DNA of 64,000 nucleotides, from positions 163,049-227,048 of the forward strand of contig DEMD01000016.1 in assembly GCA_002354735.1 (NCBI GenBank), in the 5' to 3' direction. This document shows, piece by piece, positions 19,215-28,715 of the stretch (positions are counted from its first letter, which is position 1; each line of letters opens with the position of its first letter). The DNA is from Gammaproteobacteria bacterium UBA2679 (lineage in GTDB: Bacteria; Pseudomonadota; Gammaproteobacteria; Pseudomonadales; Oleiphilaceae). The position numbers and the translations under genes were made by a program. A model generated the notes under the pieces. That model was not told the DNA's origin and made no database searches. It saw only the letters and a list, made by a program, of their open reading frames with translations.

Positions 19215-19502
19215 TTACTTACGGCTAGACTTTTCCATCATGCGATCGGCACGCTGGCTGGCCTGCTCGGCAGCACGCTGAGCAGCTACTGCTGCAGCCA
19301 TTGCTTCTTCGGCCTTCTTGTAGGCTTCATCAGCACGCTTCTGCGCCTTGTCTGCCTTACCGGACGCAGTATCGGCAGTTGACTGTGCGCTCTCGGCGGT
19401 TTGCATCGCTGAGCTGCCGGCTGCTTCGTCGTCAGGTGTGCTCGCACAACCAACAAGTGCCAGTGAGCCGATCATCAGACTGGAGGCTAGAAATCTATTC
19501 AT
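19215..19502 (-). CDS. oprI: OprI/Lpp-type major outer-membrane lipoprotein
   Basis: 95 residues. Lipoprotein signal with lipobox LVGC, then an Ala-rich coiled coil with heptads (ADEAYKKAEEAMAAAVAAQR) and the C-terminal MEKSSRK, very like Pseudomonas OprI (ending MLEKASRK). It tethers the outer membrane to peptidoglycan through the epsilon-amine of the last Lys. The neighbouring L,D-transpeptidase could make that link. The gene is usually very strongly expressed; its strong terminator fits. Confidence 0.93.
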   Translation of the reverse strand: MNRFLASSLMIGSLALVGCASTPDDEAAGSSAMQTAESAQSTADTASGKADKAQKRADEAYKKAEEAMAAAVAAQRAAEQASQRADRMMEKSSRK

Positions 19503-19763
19503 GAAGTATCCCCGTGAAAATTTGCAAATGGTCGAGAAGAACTGTGTGTTCGAGAATGATACGTCGCTAGTCCAGCAATGTATTATTGATCGATCCAGCT
19601 CAAGTTTAGACAGTTTTAACAGGAATAAAAGATTGTGAACAAGGGTTTTATTTTGTAGGTATAAAGACTTAGGCGGTAATTGCCTGCTCGACTGCTGTCG
19701 GCAGGCACGGTCTGTGGCGGATCGTCAGTCAGGACGACAGGGCCGGCCACAGCCTGTAAAGCG

Positions 19764-20399
19764 TCAGGCGACGCCCTGGTTGAACGTCTTGCGCGGCGCC
19801 ACGACCCGCGACAGAGCAGGCCTGTCACTGTGGAACGCTTCATTATTCAAGGTCCAGTGGAAAGTCGTCTGCAGTATGCGCGCGTCGGAACTGGCACGTT
19901 GGCGGGTGAAACCCAGCATCTGGCGTACCCGCTTTGCCGTGGCAGGCCAGATGTCCTTCTGGCGGGTGGTCAGCATTGACGCCAGGTCCACGATATCAAA
20001 CTCACGACGAATATCTGCAGCGTCGAAAATCATGTCGAGCCATGTCGTGTGTTGATCGAGCTGCTCGCTATAGAGCGTAAGCCCGGAAAACCTGCGATTG
20101 AGACCTTCAGCTACAGCCTCCACAGTCATGCCATGACGATGGATCAGACCAGGCGATATATAATGCACATTCGAAGCGGTTTCAGGCAGCTGTTTCCAGT
20201 GTTGGCACGGCTGGATCAGAGCACAGAATGCGTCTCCATCAGAGCGCATCACCCCAATTTCGACCGGATAACTGTTTTCTACACTGCCGCCGGGTAACGC
20301 ACAGGCGTCTGCGTCCTTGCGGTTCTGCAGACAGCCATACATGACCAATATAGAGGGTAGAACGCTCGCCACCTCATCGCCAAACAACGTCGTGTTCAT
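19764..20399 (-). CDS. Degenerate 3'-5' exonuclease-fold-like protein
   Basis: 211 residues, no signal peptide. The middle resembles a DnaQ/RNase T-like exonuclease family: YPVEIGVMRSDG, IQPCQHWKQL, HGMTVEAVAEGLN and a QLDQHTTWLDMIFDAA stretch matching the conserved D..W region. In active members the first motif reads DFEASGL just before the YPIEIG strand; here the equivalent is ALPGGSVENS, so the two metal-binding acids appear lost. I infer a non-catalytic relative. No clear operon partner. Family assignment is by eye and uncertain. Confidence 0.6.
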   Translation of the reverse strand: MNTTLFGDEVASVLPSILVMYGCLQNRKDADACALPGGSVENSYPVEIGVMRSDGDAFCALIQPCQHWKQLPETASNVHYISPGLIHRHGMTVEAVAEGLNRRFSGLTLYSEQLDQHTTWLDMIFDAADIRREFDIVDLASMLTTRQKDIWPATAKRVRQMLGFTRQRASSDARILQTTFHWTLNNEAFHSDRPALSRVVAPRKTFNQGVA

Positions 20400-20538
20400 T
20401 ATAAAACCTCAGCTGTACATGATGTGTCCGACATTTGCCGTGCCGTCTGGACGCGCTACATAACCAGATTATGCCATCCGGATGGGATAGGTAAATGTAC
20501 TAAAGTCCAGCATCTCTGAATTGGACAAGCTTGGCAAG

Positions 20539-21636
20539 TTAAACCGCTACGTTCTGTTCACCGCACAAATCTGTGTCAAGCATGGTGGGTGGGTAGAGCT
20601 GTGGCAGATTAGCCAGAAGGTGCAATTTCGTGAATGCGGCCTCCGGGGTCATCAGTCCTGCCGACCGAACGCCGAGGCCTTGCAGCGCCTGACCGGCCTC
20701 GTAGCCGCCACCGACGCCGCCCGACAGACATTGGGTGGTGTTCAGCATGAGTATCCCCTGCTGTTTCAGCGTGGCCAGGTGGTTTGACAGTGTCTTACTT
20801 TCCGAAGGTACGTTGCCAAAGCCGAAGCTGAAAAGGAGCAGGGCCCGACAACCAGACCAGACGGCGGTTTCCAGCTGTCGTGCTGCGGCGCCCGGCAGCA
20901 GAAAGCAGCTCGCCACAGTGGCAGTATTCCAGTTTGCACAAGCGTCTAGGGCCTGAAGCCGCTGCGCAAGCGATGGTCCGGTCGCCTCCACTCCGCTGGC
21001 CCGATACAGCAGTTCCCCGTCCAGGCGGAGCTGATCCCCCGTCTGGCAAGCAACCGGTGGTAGATTGGGGCTATCGAAGGCATGAAAGCGCCGAGAATCG
21101 ACCTTGCGCGCGCAGTTGCCTCGAAACAGGAGGCCATCGAAGGCCAGGAACACGCAGCTTACCAAGGCATTGGGCGAGGGCCTGTTCGCCAGGGCCCTGC
21201 AGAACTCGAGGGCCCCGCTGACATTTGAGACGGCATCGCCTGGCTCTTCAACGTTCTGTGCGTTCCCGAGTGGCTTCTGCGCACCAGTCAGCACGACTGG
21301 AAGGTCCAGGCCATGCAACAGGAAGCTCAAGGCAGAGGCGGTGTAGGCCATGGTATCTGTGCCGGTCAACACCAGGAAGCCGGAAAAGCGTTCGCGATGC
21401 TGGTAAATGAGCCGCGCCAGTAACAGCCAGTCTGCGGGCTGTGCATTGCTGCTATCCATTAGAGGAATTTCAGCATCCAGTCTGCTGAAGGCCGGGCAGT
21501 CTGCTGGCAGCCTTGACCGTAGCCTTGCCTCAAACTCGGCGGCATCCGAGGTAATGGTCAGGCCCTTAGGCCCAAGGTCCATCCCGATGGTGCCGCCGGT
21601 ATAGAGTAGCCCGATTGGCAGCGTCTCAGAGCTCAT
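20539..21636 (-). CDS. Type I L-asparaginase
   Basis: 365 residues from ATG 21636 (a TTG at 21639 is also open). Hydrolyses asparagine to aspartate and ammonia. Both active-site threonine motifs are present: LLYTGGTIGM at the N-terminus and LTGTDTMAYTASALSFLL around residues 93-110. No signal peptide, so the cytosolic AnsA-like class is likely. The start overlaps the end of the upstream hydrolase gene by 11 bases, suggesting co-translation. Confidence 0.93.
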   Translation of the reverse strand: MSSETLPIGLLYTGGTIGMDLGPKGLTITSDAAEFEARLRSRLPADCPAFSRLDAEIPLMDSSNAQPADWLLLARLIYQHRERFSGFLVLTGTDTMAYTASALSFLLHGLDLPVVLTGAQKPLGNAQNVEEPGDAVSNVSGALEFCRALANRPSPNALVSCVFLAFDGLLFRGNCARKVDSRRFHAFDSPNLPPVACQTGDQLRLDGELLYRASGVEATGPSLAQRLQALDACANWNTATVASCFLLPGAAARQLETAVWSGCRALLLFSFGFGNVPSESKTLSNHLATLKQQGILMLNTTQCLSGGVGGGYEAGQALQGLGVRSAGLMTPEAAFTKLHLLANLPQLYPPTMLDTDLCGEQNVAV

Positions 21637-22426
21637 CAAGAAAGCGCCTCACGATGCCGCTGAACAGGTCCGGCTTCTCGGCGTGTAACCAGTGGTTGGT
21701 GCCGGGCATGATACGGACTTGGGCTTTCGGAAACATGGTCATGATGGTCTCCTGATGTTTCTTCTGGATATAGGCTGAGTCGCCGCCCTTGATGAACAGA
21801 GTGGGTCCCTTATAAGCCACTTCAAATACAGGGGCTTCTGCCAACAGATCGTAGCAGCGTACTATCGCATCGAGATTCAGCCGCCATATATAGCGTGTAG
21901 GCGTGCGTTCGTCGTCATCATGGTCGCGGCGCTGTAGGTTCTTCAGCAGAAACTGGCGAACTGCGGGATTCGGCTCAAAGCTGCTTAATGCGGCGTCAGC
22001 GTCCCGTCTACTGCCGATGTCACTCAGAACCATCGCCTTCAACCCATCCAGAATGGCGTTGTGATGCGGCGGGTAGGTGACTGGTGAAATATCTGCCACG
22101 ACCAATGCAGCAACCCGCTCGGGATGATCGAGGGCCAACTGCATCATGACTTTACCGCCCATCGAATGACCCAGTACAAAGGCCGAAGACAGTCCCTGAT
22201 CATCCATATACTGCATCACATCATCAGCCATTTCCGGATAGCTCATGGTTTCACAGTGGGGCGACTGACCATGGTTGCGCAAGTCGAGCAGATGGATGCA
22301 GTAATGCTCACCTAGAATGCGCGCCGCGGCCATGAGATTTTCATGCGAGCCAAACAGGCCGTGGGCCATGAGCAGGTGGGGCGATTGCGGGTCGCCAAGC
22401 CTGCGGGAATTCAGTGTGATCGACAT
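21626..22426 (-). CDS. Alpha/beta hydrolase, YbfF-like esterase
   Basis: 266 residues with the alpha/beta hydrolase fold: LMAHGLFGSHENL oxyanion region, nucleophile elbow LGHSMGGKV (Ser near 96) and catalytic His in GTNHWLHAEKP. The DLRNHGQSPH motif is typical of YbfF and related short-chain acyl esterases. First gene of a two-gene unit with the asparaginase gene. The natural substrate cannot be told from sequence. Confidence 0.9.
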   Translation of the reverse strand: MSITLNSRRLGDPQSPHLLMAHGLFGSHENLMAAARILGEHYCIHLLDLRNHGQSPHCETMSYPEMADDVMQYMDDQGLSSAFVLGHSMGGKVMMQLALDHPERVAALVVADISPVTYPPHHNAILDGLKAMVLSDIGSRRDADAALSSFEPNPAVRQFLLKNLQRRDHDDDERTPTRYIWRLNLDAIVRCYDLLAEAPVFEVAYKGPTLFIKGGDSAYIQKKHQETIMTMFPKAQVRIMPGTNHWLHAEKPDLFSGIVRRFLDEL

Positions 22427-22679
22427 GAACCAGGGTTTCCTGCGCGTTTAGTTATAACGGCGTCTAAAAAGAAGGTGCGCCACATCACATTCTGCTTGAG
22501 ATCGCCTTCCGCCAATTAGACGACTATCGGTACAGAGACTATAACATTGAGTGCAGTCTGCCTATTGCTTCGCCGAGTGGTCGGATGATCGGTACGGCAG
22601 TCGACCGAGTGGTTCACGCGCTCTCTGAACCTGAACCCGCCGCAGGGCGTAGACAAGATAATTGACGAAGGAGATCGAG

Positions 22680-23114
22680 TTGAGTCAGGTACCGCCAACT
22701 GAGGGGCAAGAGCGCCGTAGAACCTACCGCTATCCTTCTGCAGAGCTGAGAACGAAACTGCGAACCAAGCGTGGTCTCTTTGGTGAGTCCTGGGATGAAG
22801 TGTCCAGCCAGGACTTCAACCATCAAGGTGTTTCGATTGTTTCGCCTGAGGGAATGAAGGAAGGCGCGTCGATTCTGCTCAGTCTGGAGCTGGTCATGGA
22901 AATGGGCTCCGTCATGATCCCGAAACTCAGCGGTACCATCCGCCATGTGAAGACAGTCGGCCGCCAGTACCGCTATGGCATCGAGTTCGATGCGACACAG
23001 AAAGGCCAGGGTAGCGAATCATTACAGGCACAGTTGATGCGCATCGAGGAACTCGTTGAGCGGGCTCAGAGCGTAGCCAAGCGGATTCAACAGCGGAACA
23101 GTCCGGAGAGCTGA
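22680..23114 (+). CDS. PilZ domain c-di-GMP-binding protein
   Basis: 144 residues. The PilZ RxxxR box is seen as ERRRTYRYP near the N-terminus, and the second motif as DFNHQGVSI, where the usual Ser of D/NxSxxG is Asn. C-terminal part has the YGIEFD strand. I chose TTG 22680 because AAGGAG lies six bases before it; a TTG at 22662 has no ribosome site. A single-domain PilZ protein likely responds to c-di-GMP made by the GGDEF proteins encoded in this window. Partner unknown. Confidence 0.85.
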   Translation: MSQVPPTEGQERRRTYRYPSAELRTKLRTKRGLFGESWDEVSSQDFNHQGVSIVSPEGMKEGASILLSLELVMEMGSVMIPKLSGTIRHVKTVGRQYRYGIEFDATQKGQGSESLQAQLMRIEELVERAQSVAKRIQQRNSPES

Positions 23115-23213
23115 TCCAGCCAAGCCAGACTGTCACGATAGTACATTGCCGAGTAGGCGCATTGCGGGATAACCTGTGGCGATACGAACAATACGTTAGC
23201 CCAGGAAATCCTC

Positions 23214-25514
23214 ATGTCAGACACCCATTTCAGAACCTGCACACTCTGCGAAGCCATGTGCGGAATCAAGATCGAGACCGAAGGCGACAAGGTCGTCAGT
23301 ATCAAGGGCGACGATCAGGACTCGTTCAGCAAGGGGTACATCTGCCCCAAGGCCATCGCCCTCCAGGATCTCCAGCAGGATCCTGATCGACTTCGTCACC
23401 CTGTTCGTCGAACGGCATCTGGCTGGGAAAAAATGAGCTGGGACGCCGCTTACGATGAAGTTGCAAGACGCCTCAATCGAATCAGCGATCAACATGGCAG
23501 CAAGGCCCTGGGTGTCTATCTCGGTAATCCTAACGTCCATAATCACGGCAACATTCTCTTCTCGCTGCCCCTGCTGCGAGCACTGAAAACGCGCAAGCGT
23601 TTCTCGGCCACTTCGCTTGACCAGCTGCCTCATATGCTGGCCAACCTGAAAATGTTCGGGCACCAGGCACTGTTTCCTGTCCCGGATATCGATCGCACGG
23701 ACCTGTTCATCTGTATAGGCGGCAACCCGGCTGCATCCAACGGCAGCCTGATGACGGCGCCTGGTATGCCGCATCGCCTGAAGGCCATATTGGCCAAGGG
23801 CGGTCGAGTGGTCACCATCGATCCTCGAAGCACCGAGACATCGTCGCTCGCCTCGGAGCACGTCTTTATCAAGCCGGGTACCGATGTACTCTTCCTGTTG
23901 GCCATGCTGAACGTGATTTTCGCAGAGAACCTGGTGAACACCGGGCATCTGGAGAAGCATATCGAAGATCTGGACCTGCTGAAGCTGGCCTGCCACAGCT
24001 ACGCGCCCGAGATCGTCGAAGGCCCGACCGGGGTGCACGCCAGCACCATCCGAACGCTCGCACGAGAATTCGCCACCACGCCGGAGGCCGTTCTCTACTC
24101 CAGGCTCGGCACCAGTGTTCAGGCCTATGGGGCATTGTGCACCTGGCTCGTCTACTGCCTCAACATTGTGACCGGACATTTTGATCGTCGCGGCGGCATG
24201 ATGTTTACGCTGCCAGCCGTCGACATGGTGTCTTTCGGCGCACTGGCCGGCCAGAGCGGGCATTTCGATAAATATCAGTCTGTGGTGCGGCAGCTGCCGG
24301 AGTTTGGCGGCGAGCTGCCTTCCTCGACCATGGCGGAAGAAATCACCGAGGCCGGCGACAAGCGTATTCGCGCCATGGTGATGATCGCCGGCAACCCGGT
24401 CTTGTCTTCGCCAAATGGCCAGCAACTCGACAAGGCGCTCGCCAATCTCGATTTCATGGTAAGCATCGATATGTATGTGACTGAAACGTCGCGACATGCG
24501 GATATCATTCTGCCGCCGACGGGTCCGCTTGAGCGAAGCCACATCGACGTGATATTTCCGATGCTTGCGGTTCGGAATATCACCAAGTACGCCGGTCCAG
24601 TATTCAAACCCGCAGACGGGAGTCAGCATGACTGGGAGATTTTCCTGAATCTTGCGCGTCGTCTGGAGTCGCGGGATCTTATCAGCTCGATTGCGGCGAA
24701 GGCGCGCTTCGAATTCATGCACAAGCTGACTCCGGATGGCATGGTTGATCTCTTCCTGCAATTGGGCCCCTATGGCCGTTTGCCGCCAGGCAGCAAGCTC
24801 TGGGGCAAGACGGCAGGCAAGCTCATATCCATCCTTGGCAAACGGACTCCACTGCGGAAATTGCTGGAGATAGGCCCACTATTGCGTGCTGGTCAGAATG
24901 CGGAAAAGAATCTTTCGCTCAGCAGACTTCGTAATGAACCACACGGGCTGGATCTCGGACCCCTCAGGCCGTGTTTGCCGGAACGCCTCTATACCAAGGG
25001 CAAGAAGATCCGCCTCGCCCCCAGACTCTATCTGCAGGATCTGCCTCGCGTGGCAGAACTCATCAAGTCTTATGAAGCACAGGCTGGAAAGAAACTGGAT
25101 AACGGCTTCCTGTTGATTGGGAGACGTCACGTGCGTAGCAACAATAGCTGGATGCACAACAGCTTTCGCCTGGTAAAGGGTAAGAACCGCTGTACGGTCA
25201 TGATTCATCCGGAAGATGCAGCTCGGCTCGGCGTGGAAGACGGGCAGAACGTGACAGTTACTTCTGCCGTCGGCCGGGTTGAAATTCCTGCGGAAGTGAC
25301 TGAGGGCATCATGCCTGGGGTAGTCAGCATTCCCCATGGCTGGGGTCACGCCAGGCCAGGGATCTCGCAGCAGACCGCGCAGGCACACGCCGGCGTCAGC
25401 GTGAATGATCTGACCGATGAAATGCAGGTTGATCCCCTGTGCGGCACAGCAGTTCTGAACGCTGTGCCCGTAACTTTGACACCCGTTCAAAAAAGGCGGG
25501 TGAGAGCGGCTTAG
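23214..25514 (+). CDS. Molybdopterin-dependent oxidoreductase (formate dehydrogenase/nitrate reductase superfamily)
   Basis: 766 residues, no Tat signal, so cytosolic. N-terminal 4Fe-4S site CTLCEAMC plus GYICPK, then the bis-MGD domains (IGGNPAASNG, VTIDPRSTETSSLA, MIAGNPVLSSPNG, VTETSRHADIILPPTGPLE) and the C-terminal MopB_4 part (MIHPEDAARLGVEDGQNVTV, GVVSIPHGWGH). No Cys or SeCys is seen at the usual metal-ligand position; the region reads RFSATSLDQLPHML. No electron-transfer subunit gene is adjacent. The reaction cannot be assigned. Confidence 0.9.
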   Translation: MSDTHFRTCTLCEAMCGIKIETEGDKVVSIKGDDQDSFSKGYICPKAIALQDLQQDPDRLRHPVRRTASGWEKMSWDAAYDEVARRLNRISDQHGSKALGVYLGNPNVHNHGNILFSLPLLRALKTRKRFSATSLDQLPHMLANLKMFGHQALFPVPDIDRTDLFICIGGNPAASNGSLMTAPGMPHRLKAILAKGGRVVTIDPRSTETSSLASEHVFIKPGTDVLFLLAMLNVIFAENLVNTGHLEKHIEDLDLLKLACHSYAPEIVEGPTGVHASTIRTLAREFATTPEAVLYSRLGTSVQAYGALCTWLVYCLNIVTGHFDRRGGMMFTLPAVDMVSFGALAGQSGHFDKYQSVVRQLPEFGGELPSSTMAEEITEAGDKRIRAMVMIAGNPVLSSPNGQQLDKALANLDFMVSIDMYVTETSRHADIILPPTGPLERSHIDVIFPMLAVRNITKYAGPVFKPADGSQHDWEIFLNLARRLESRDLISSIAAKARFEFMHKLTPDGMVDLFLQLGPYGRLPPGSKLWGKTAGKLISILGKRTPLRKLLEIGPLLRAGQNAEKNLSLSRLRNEPHGLDLGPLRPCLPERLYTKGKKIRLAPRLYLQDLPRVAELIKSYEAQAGKKLDNGFLLIGRRHVRSNNSWMHNSFRLVKGKNRCTVMIHPEDAARLGVEDGQNVTVTSAVGRVEIPAEVTEGIMPGVVSIPHGWGHARPGISQQTAQAHAGVSVNDLTDEMQVDPLCGTAVLNAVPVTLTPVQKRRVRAA

Positions 25515-25563
25515 GGTCCCGGATGGGGCACCGCAGCCGTCCCCAAACCAGGAGTGTGATGCG

Positions 25564-27027
25564 ATGGAAGAAGTAGATGTGGTAGTCATCGGCGCTGGTA
25601 CTGCGGGCCTCTCCGCCTATCGTCGTGTGGTCACCGAAACAGATTCTGTTCGTCTCATTGAAGCCGGGGCATACGGTACGACCTGCGCCCGAAATGGTTG
25701 CATGCCAAGTAAGTTGCTCATCGCCGCGGCAGAGGCCGCGCATGCAGTGGATGCCAGCCCACTGTTCGGCCTGCGGGATGTCAATTACAAGGTGGATGGC
25801 CGTGCTGTCATGCAGCGTGTGCGAAGCGAACGTGACCGTTTCGTGTCTTCCGTGCTGGAATCGATGGTGGATTTTCCCGAAGCGCACAAAGTTCTGGGTC
25901 AAGCCAGCTTCATCGATGCCAATACGGTTCAGGTCAAGCCCGAGGGCCAGCCCTCGGAGCCAGTCGTCATACGTGCCCAGCGGTTCATTATAGCCATCGG
26001 TGCCGCCCCCTTTATCCCTGACATGCTGCGGCCAGCAGCAGATCGGCTCATTACCACTGAGCACGTATTCGAACTGGATACACTGCCGGCGTCAGTCGCT
26101 GTATTCGGTGCCGGCATCATCGGGCTCGAGCTGGGGCAGGCCCTGCATCGCCTTGGTGTCCGCGTGAGGATTTTTGGCCGCGGTGGTGGCATCGGCGGTA
26201 TCGAGGACGAGCAAATCAGGCGCACGGCTCAAAAGGTTTTCATCGAGGCCGGCCTGAAGCTGCATCCGAGCGCGAACGTGAGCGATCTCAAGCGAGTGGA
26301 TGGTGGCGTGGCTATCAGCTTTCAGGAGGATGAATCTGCGGCTGAAAAGACCGAGACTTTTGAGTATGTGCTGGCCGCAACGGGACGCCGTCCAGCGATG
26401 GATGTGCTGAATCCCGCCGCGGCTGGCATCGAGCTTGATGATCGAGGTCAGCCGATTTTCTGCCGCTACACGATGCAGACATCTCAAAAGCATATCTTCA
26501 TTGTGGGCGATGCCAGCACCGACATTCCTCTCTTGCATGAAGCTGCGGATATGGGCCGCATCGCTGGTCGTAACGCCGCATCATGGCCAACGGTGCGTGC
26601 AGGCAAACGGCGTACGCCGCTCGCCATCGTGTTTTGCGACCCACAGATCGCCCGAGTCGGCCATTGGAAGAGTGAATTCGATCACCTCGCGCCAAATGGC
26701 TATGCCGTTGGCAGGGCTTCCTTTGAAAATCAGGGGCGGTCGCGGGTGCTCGGGAGGAACAGGGGCGAGCTCATCGTCTACGGCGCCTTCGGCAGTGCAA
26801 AGTTCCTCGGTGCAGAGATATTTGGTCCATCAGCAGAGCATCTCGCGCATACACTGGCATGGGTGCTCCAACAGGGCATGACGGTGGACGCCATGCTGGA
26901 CCTGCCATTTTACCATCCGACCCTGGAGGAGATTCTCAGAACAGCGCTCAGGGCGCTTGATCGCGAGCTGCTCTCAGGGCCGACTGTTGTCATAGAAGAG
27001 CATATTGACTGCGGGCCAGGCTCGTGA
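25564..27027 (+). CDS. Dihydrolipoyl dehydrogenase-like flavoprotein
   Basis: 487 residues, pyridine nucleotide-disulfide oxidoreductase class I. FAD site VVVIGAGTAGLSAYR, redox disulfide TTCARNGCMPSK, NAD site VAVFGAGIIGLELGQ, second FAD motif FIVGDAS, and C-terminal dimerisation domain with FYHPTLEE (the HP pair that activates the disulfide). All catalytic residues for an active dehydrogenase are present. It is not near a 2-oxoacid dehydrogenase operon, so a stand-alone disulfide or quinone reductase role is possible. It follows the molybdoenzyme gene by 49 bases. Confidence 0.9.
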   Translation: MEEVDVVVIGAGTAGLSAYRRVVTETDSVRLIEAGAYGTTCARNGCMPSKLLIAAAEAAHAVDASPLFGLRDVNYKVDGRAVMQRVRSERDRFVSSVLESMVDFPEAHKVLGQASFIDANTVQVKPEGQPSEPVVIRAQRFIIAIGAAPFIPDMLRPAADRLITTEHVFELDTLPASVAVFGAGIIGLELGQALHRLGVRVRIFGRGGGIGGIEDEQIRRTAQKVFIEAGLKLHPSANVSDLKRVDGGVAISFQEDESAAEKTETFEYVLAATGRRPAMDVLNPAAAGIELDDRGQPIFCRYTMQTSQKHIFIVGDASTDIPLLHEAADMGRIAGRNAASWPTVRAGKRRTPLAIVFCDPQIARVGHWKSEFDHLAPNGYAVGRASFENQGRSRVLGRNRGELIVYGAFGSAKFLGAEIFGPSAEHLAHTLAWVLQQGMTVDAMLDLPFYHPTLEEILRTALRALDRELLSGPTVVIEEHIDCGPGS

Positions 27028-27080
27028 GTTCAACGTAGTAGTCACATATTCTTTAGCCAAAACCACAAGGACTGCCGACC

Positions 27081-27317
27081 ATGGATACTTCCACTCATCA
27101 CACGATTAACGGACTGTTCGAACAGTTGGGGCTCGACAGCAGCGATGCCGCTATTGATGCCTGGATCAGAGAAAAACGACCCTTGGACAAGAATCTGAAA
27201 CTCGCCGATGCGGAATTCTGGAATAAGTCGCAGGCAGCATTTCTCAGTCAGGCCTGGCTGGACGATGCAGAATGGGTTGTTGCAATGGACGAACTCAGCA
27301 CCCGGCTACGGGGCTGA
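27081..27317 (+). CDS. DUF2789 family small protein
   Basis: 78 residues, all helical, acidic: LFEQLGLDSSDAAIDAWI, then LADAEFWNKSQAAFLSQAWL. These are the hallmarks of the DUF2789 family, common in Pseudomonas-like bacteria, function unknown. A ribosome site (AAGGACTGCCGACC) precedes the ATG. Confidence 0.88.
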   Translation: MDTSTHHTINGLFEQLGLDSSDAAIDAWIREKRPLDKNLKLADAEFWNKSQAAFLSQAWLDDAEWVVAMDELSTRLRG

Positions 27318-27341
27318 ATTCAGGGCGACTGAGGCTGCCAA

Positions 27342-27857
27342 TCAGGCTTCTATAAAACCGCTGGACTGCAGTGCGGCGGAATGATTCGTCTCGATCTGCC
27401 TCAGCACGCGCTTGAGTGCCGAGTCATCGTCGCCCGACTCGCCCTCAGCCATGATGAGCACCTTGCCAGCCTCCACGGCGGAGTTCACCTCTTCCAGCAC
27501 GGGGCTCTGCTCACTGACGCCGATCATGGTGGCGGACCAGGTGCCCACGCCGGCACCTGCGGCTGTAATGCCAGCCAATGCCGCTCCACCCAAAGCAATG
27601 CCTGCTGGTGGAAAAGCCACAGCGGCCAGTCCCGCCAAGAGACCTGTCGCACCACCCACAGCAGCACCCCGTTTGGCCGAATCGCCAACCTGGCTGGTCT
27701 GGGTAAGGTCAGCTTCCGGAAGTTCACTCTCTGCCACGCTCTCATTCTTGCAAACGACGCCGATGTGGTCCTCGCTGAAACCTGCATCACGTAGTGTAGC
27801 GACGACCGGTTTGGCGTCATCAAGCGTGTTTACCACCGCATAGATCTTGTTCGTCAT
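27342..27857 (-). CDS. General stress protein with glycine-zipper core
   Basis: 171 residues from ATG 27857, preceded by GAGGT at a good distance. N-terminal ferredoxin-like domain of the general stress protein 17M type (IYAVVNTLDDAKPVVATLRD, GFSEDHIGVV), then a glycine-rich hydrophobic hairpin (GGATGLLAGLAAVAFPPAGI) and an acidic C-terminal domain with VLIMAEGE. The glycine zipper suggests membrane association. Function not established. Confidence 0.85.
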   Translation of the reverse strand: MTNKIYAVVNTLDDAKPVVATLRDAGFSEDHIGVVCKNESVAESELPEADLTQTSQVGDSAKRGAAVGGATGLLAGLAAVAFPPAGIALGGAALAGITAAGAGVGTWSATMIGVSEQSPVLEEVNSAVEAGKVLIMAEGESGDDDSALKRVLRQIETNHSAALQSSGFIEA

Positions 27858-28149
27858 TCTCAATACCTCTTGTCGCTGTTGTTTTGGGCTAACTGCTTGC
27901 TGTCTCAAGGTAATTACGTGAGAGATTCCGGTTGTAGTGCAGGGGAAAAGCCACACTGAACGCGCAGAGTTTGTATTTTCTACACGTTACCACGGCAGTT
28001 TCCGCCGCTCATCTCCACAAATATAAACTGCTCCATAATAAGCTATTGATTATTAAGCCGTTATAGTTGGCTCGAATACTGCTTACTATTTGCTGGTATA
28101 GCACCTGCTCGTCTTTCAAAATAATTCAGACAATTTGGAGAATAGAGTT

Positions 28150-28680
28150 ATGACCGCTGTTTCAGATGAGACTCCGAGAACTGAATCTGCTCAAAACGCT
28201 CGTCGTGATCTTTTCGGCGACAATCGTGACCGCGGATCCGTGGATGAGCGTGCGGCTCATTCTGCCGTCAAATCGAATGACGGTAAGGACTACGACTATA
28301 TGAGACATCTCAATCCAGTCGATTTGGTACGAACCCTGAGTACAGATGCGACGGCTTTGCTGGTCGACGAGATTACGCTGGCTAAAAAGGAAGGTCTCCA
28401 GGCCGTTTCCGACGTAAAGAAGAGCATCATCGCAGTGATCGTTGCGGGAATCACGCTCTTTGCCGGTACGCTGTTCCTTATGCAGTCAGCGACTTACGGT
28501 CTGGCACTCACTATGCCGTTCTGGATGTCTTCGTTGATTGTCGGTGGCGTGGTGACCCTTGTTGGACTGATATTGGTCTTCTGGGCCAAGAGCCTGGCAT
28601 CGCCAAAGAATCTGAAGCCAGACGCGACCGCTGAGACGCTCAGGAAAGACAAGAATATGCTCGCCGATCACGTGAACTGA
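28150..28680 (+). CDS. Holin-like DUF1469/YqjE-type membrane protein
   Basis: 176 residues from ATG 28150 with TTGGAG nine bases upstream. N-terminal 75 residues are polar; then an amphipathic stretch (LLVDEITLAKKEGLQAVSDV) and two membrane helices (about 98-120 and 127-150). This is the YqjE/phage-holin-X type, usually encoded with DUF3618 or YqjD genes in envelope-stress clusters. It probably sits in the inner membrane. The next gene is 35 bases downstream and encodes DUF3618. Confidence 0.82.
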   Translation: MTAVSDETPRTESAQNARRDLFGDNRDRGSVDERAAHSAVKSNDGKDYDYMRHLNPVDLVRTLSTDATALLVDEITLAKKEGLQAVSDVKKSIIAVIVAGITLFAGTLFLMQSATYGLALTMPFWMSSLIVGGVVTLVGLILVFWAKSLASPKNLKPDATAETLRKDKNMLADHVN

Positions 28681-28715
28681 TTGGTCATTGCAAAAACAAG
28701 ACAAGGAGAAGCTGA

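Noticed and set aside
23217..24761. Long 514-residue open frame on the minus strand
   Set aside because: It lies fully inside the molybdopterin oxidoreductase gene, has odd His/Arg-rich composition and no domain.
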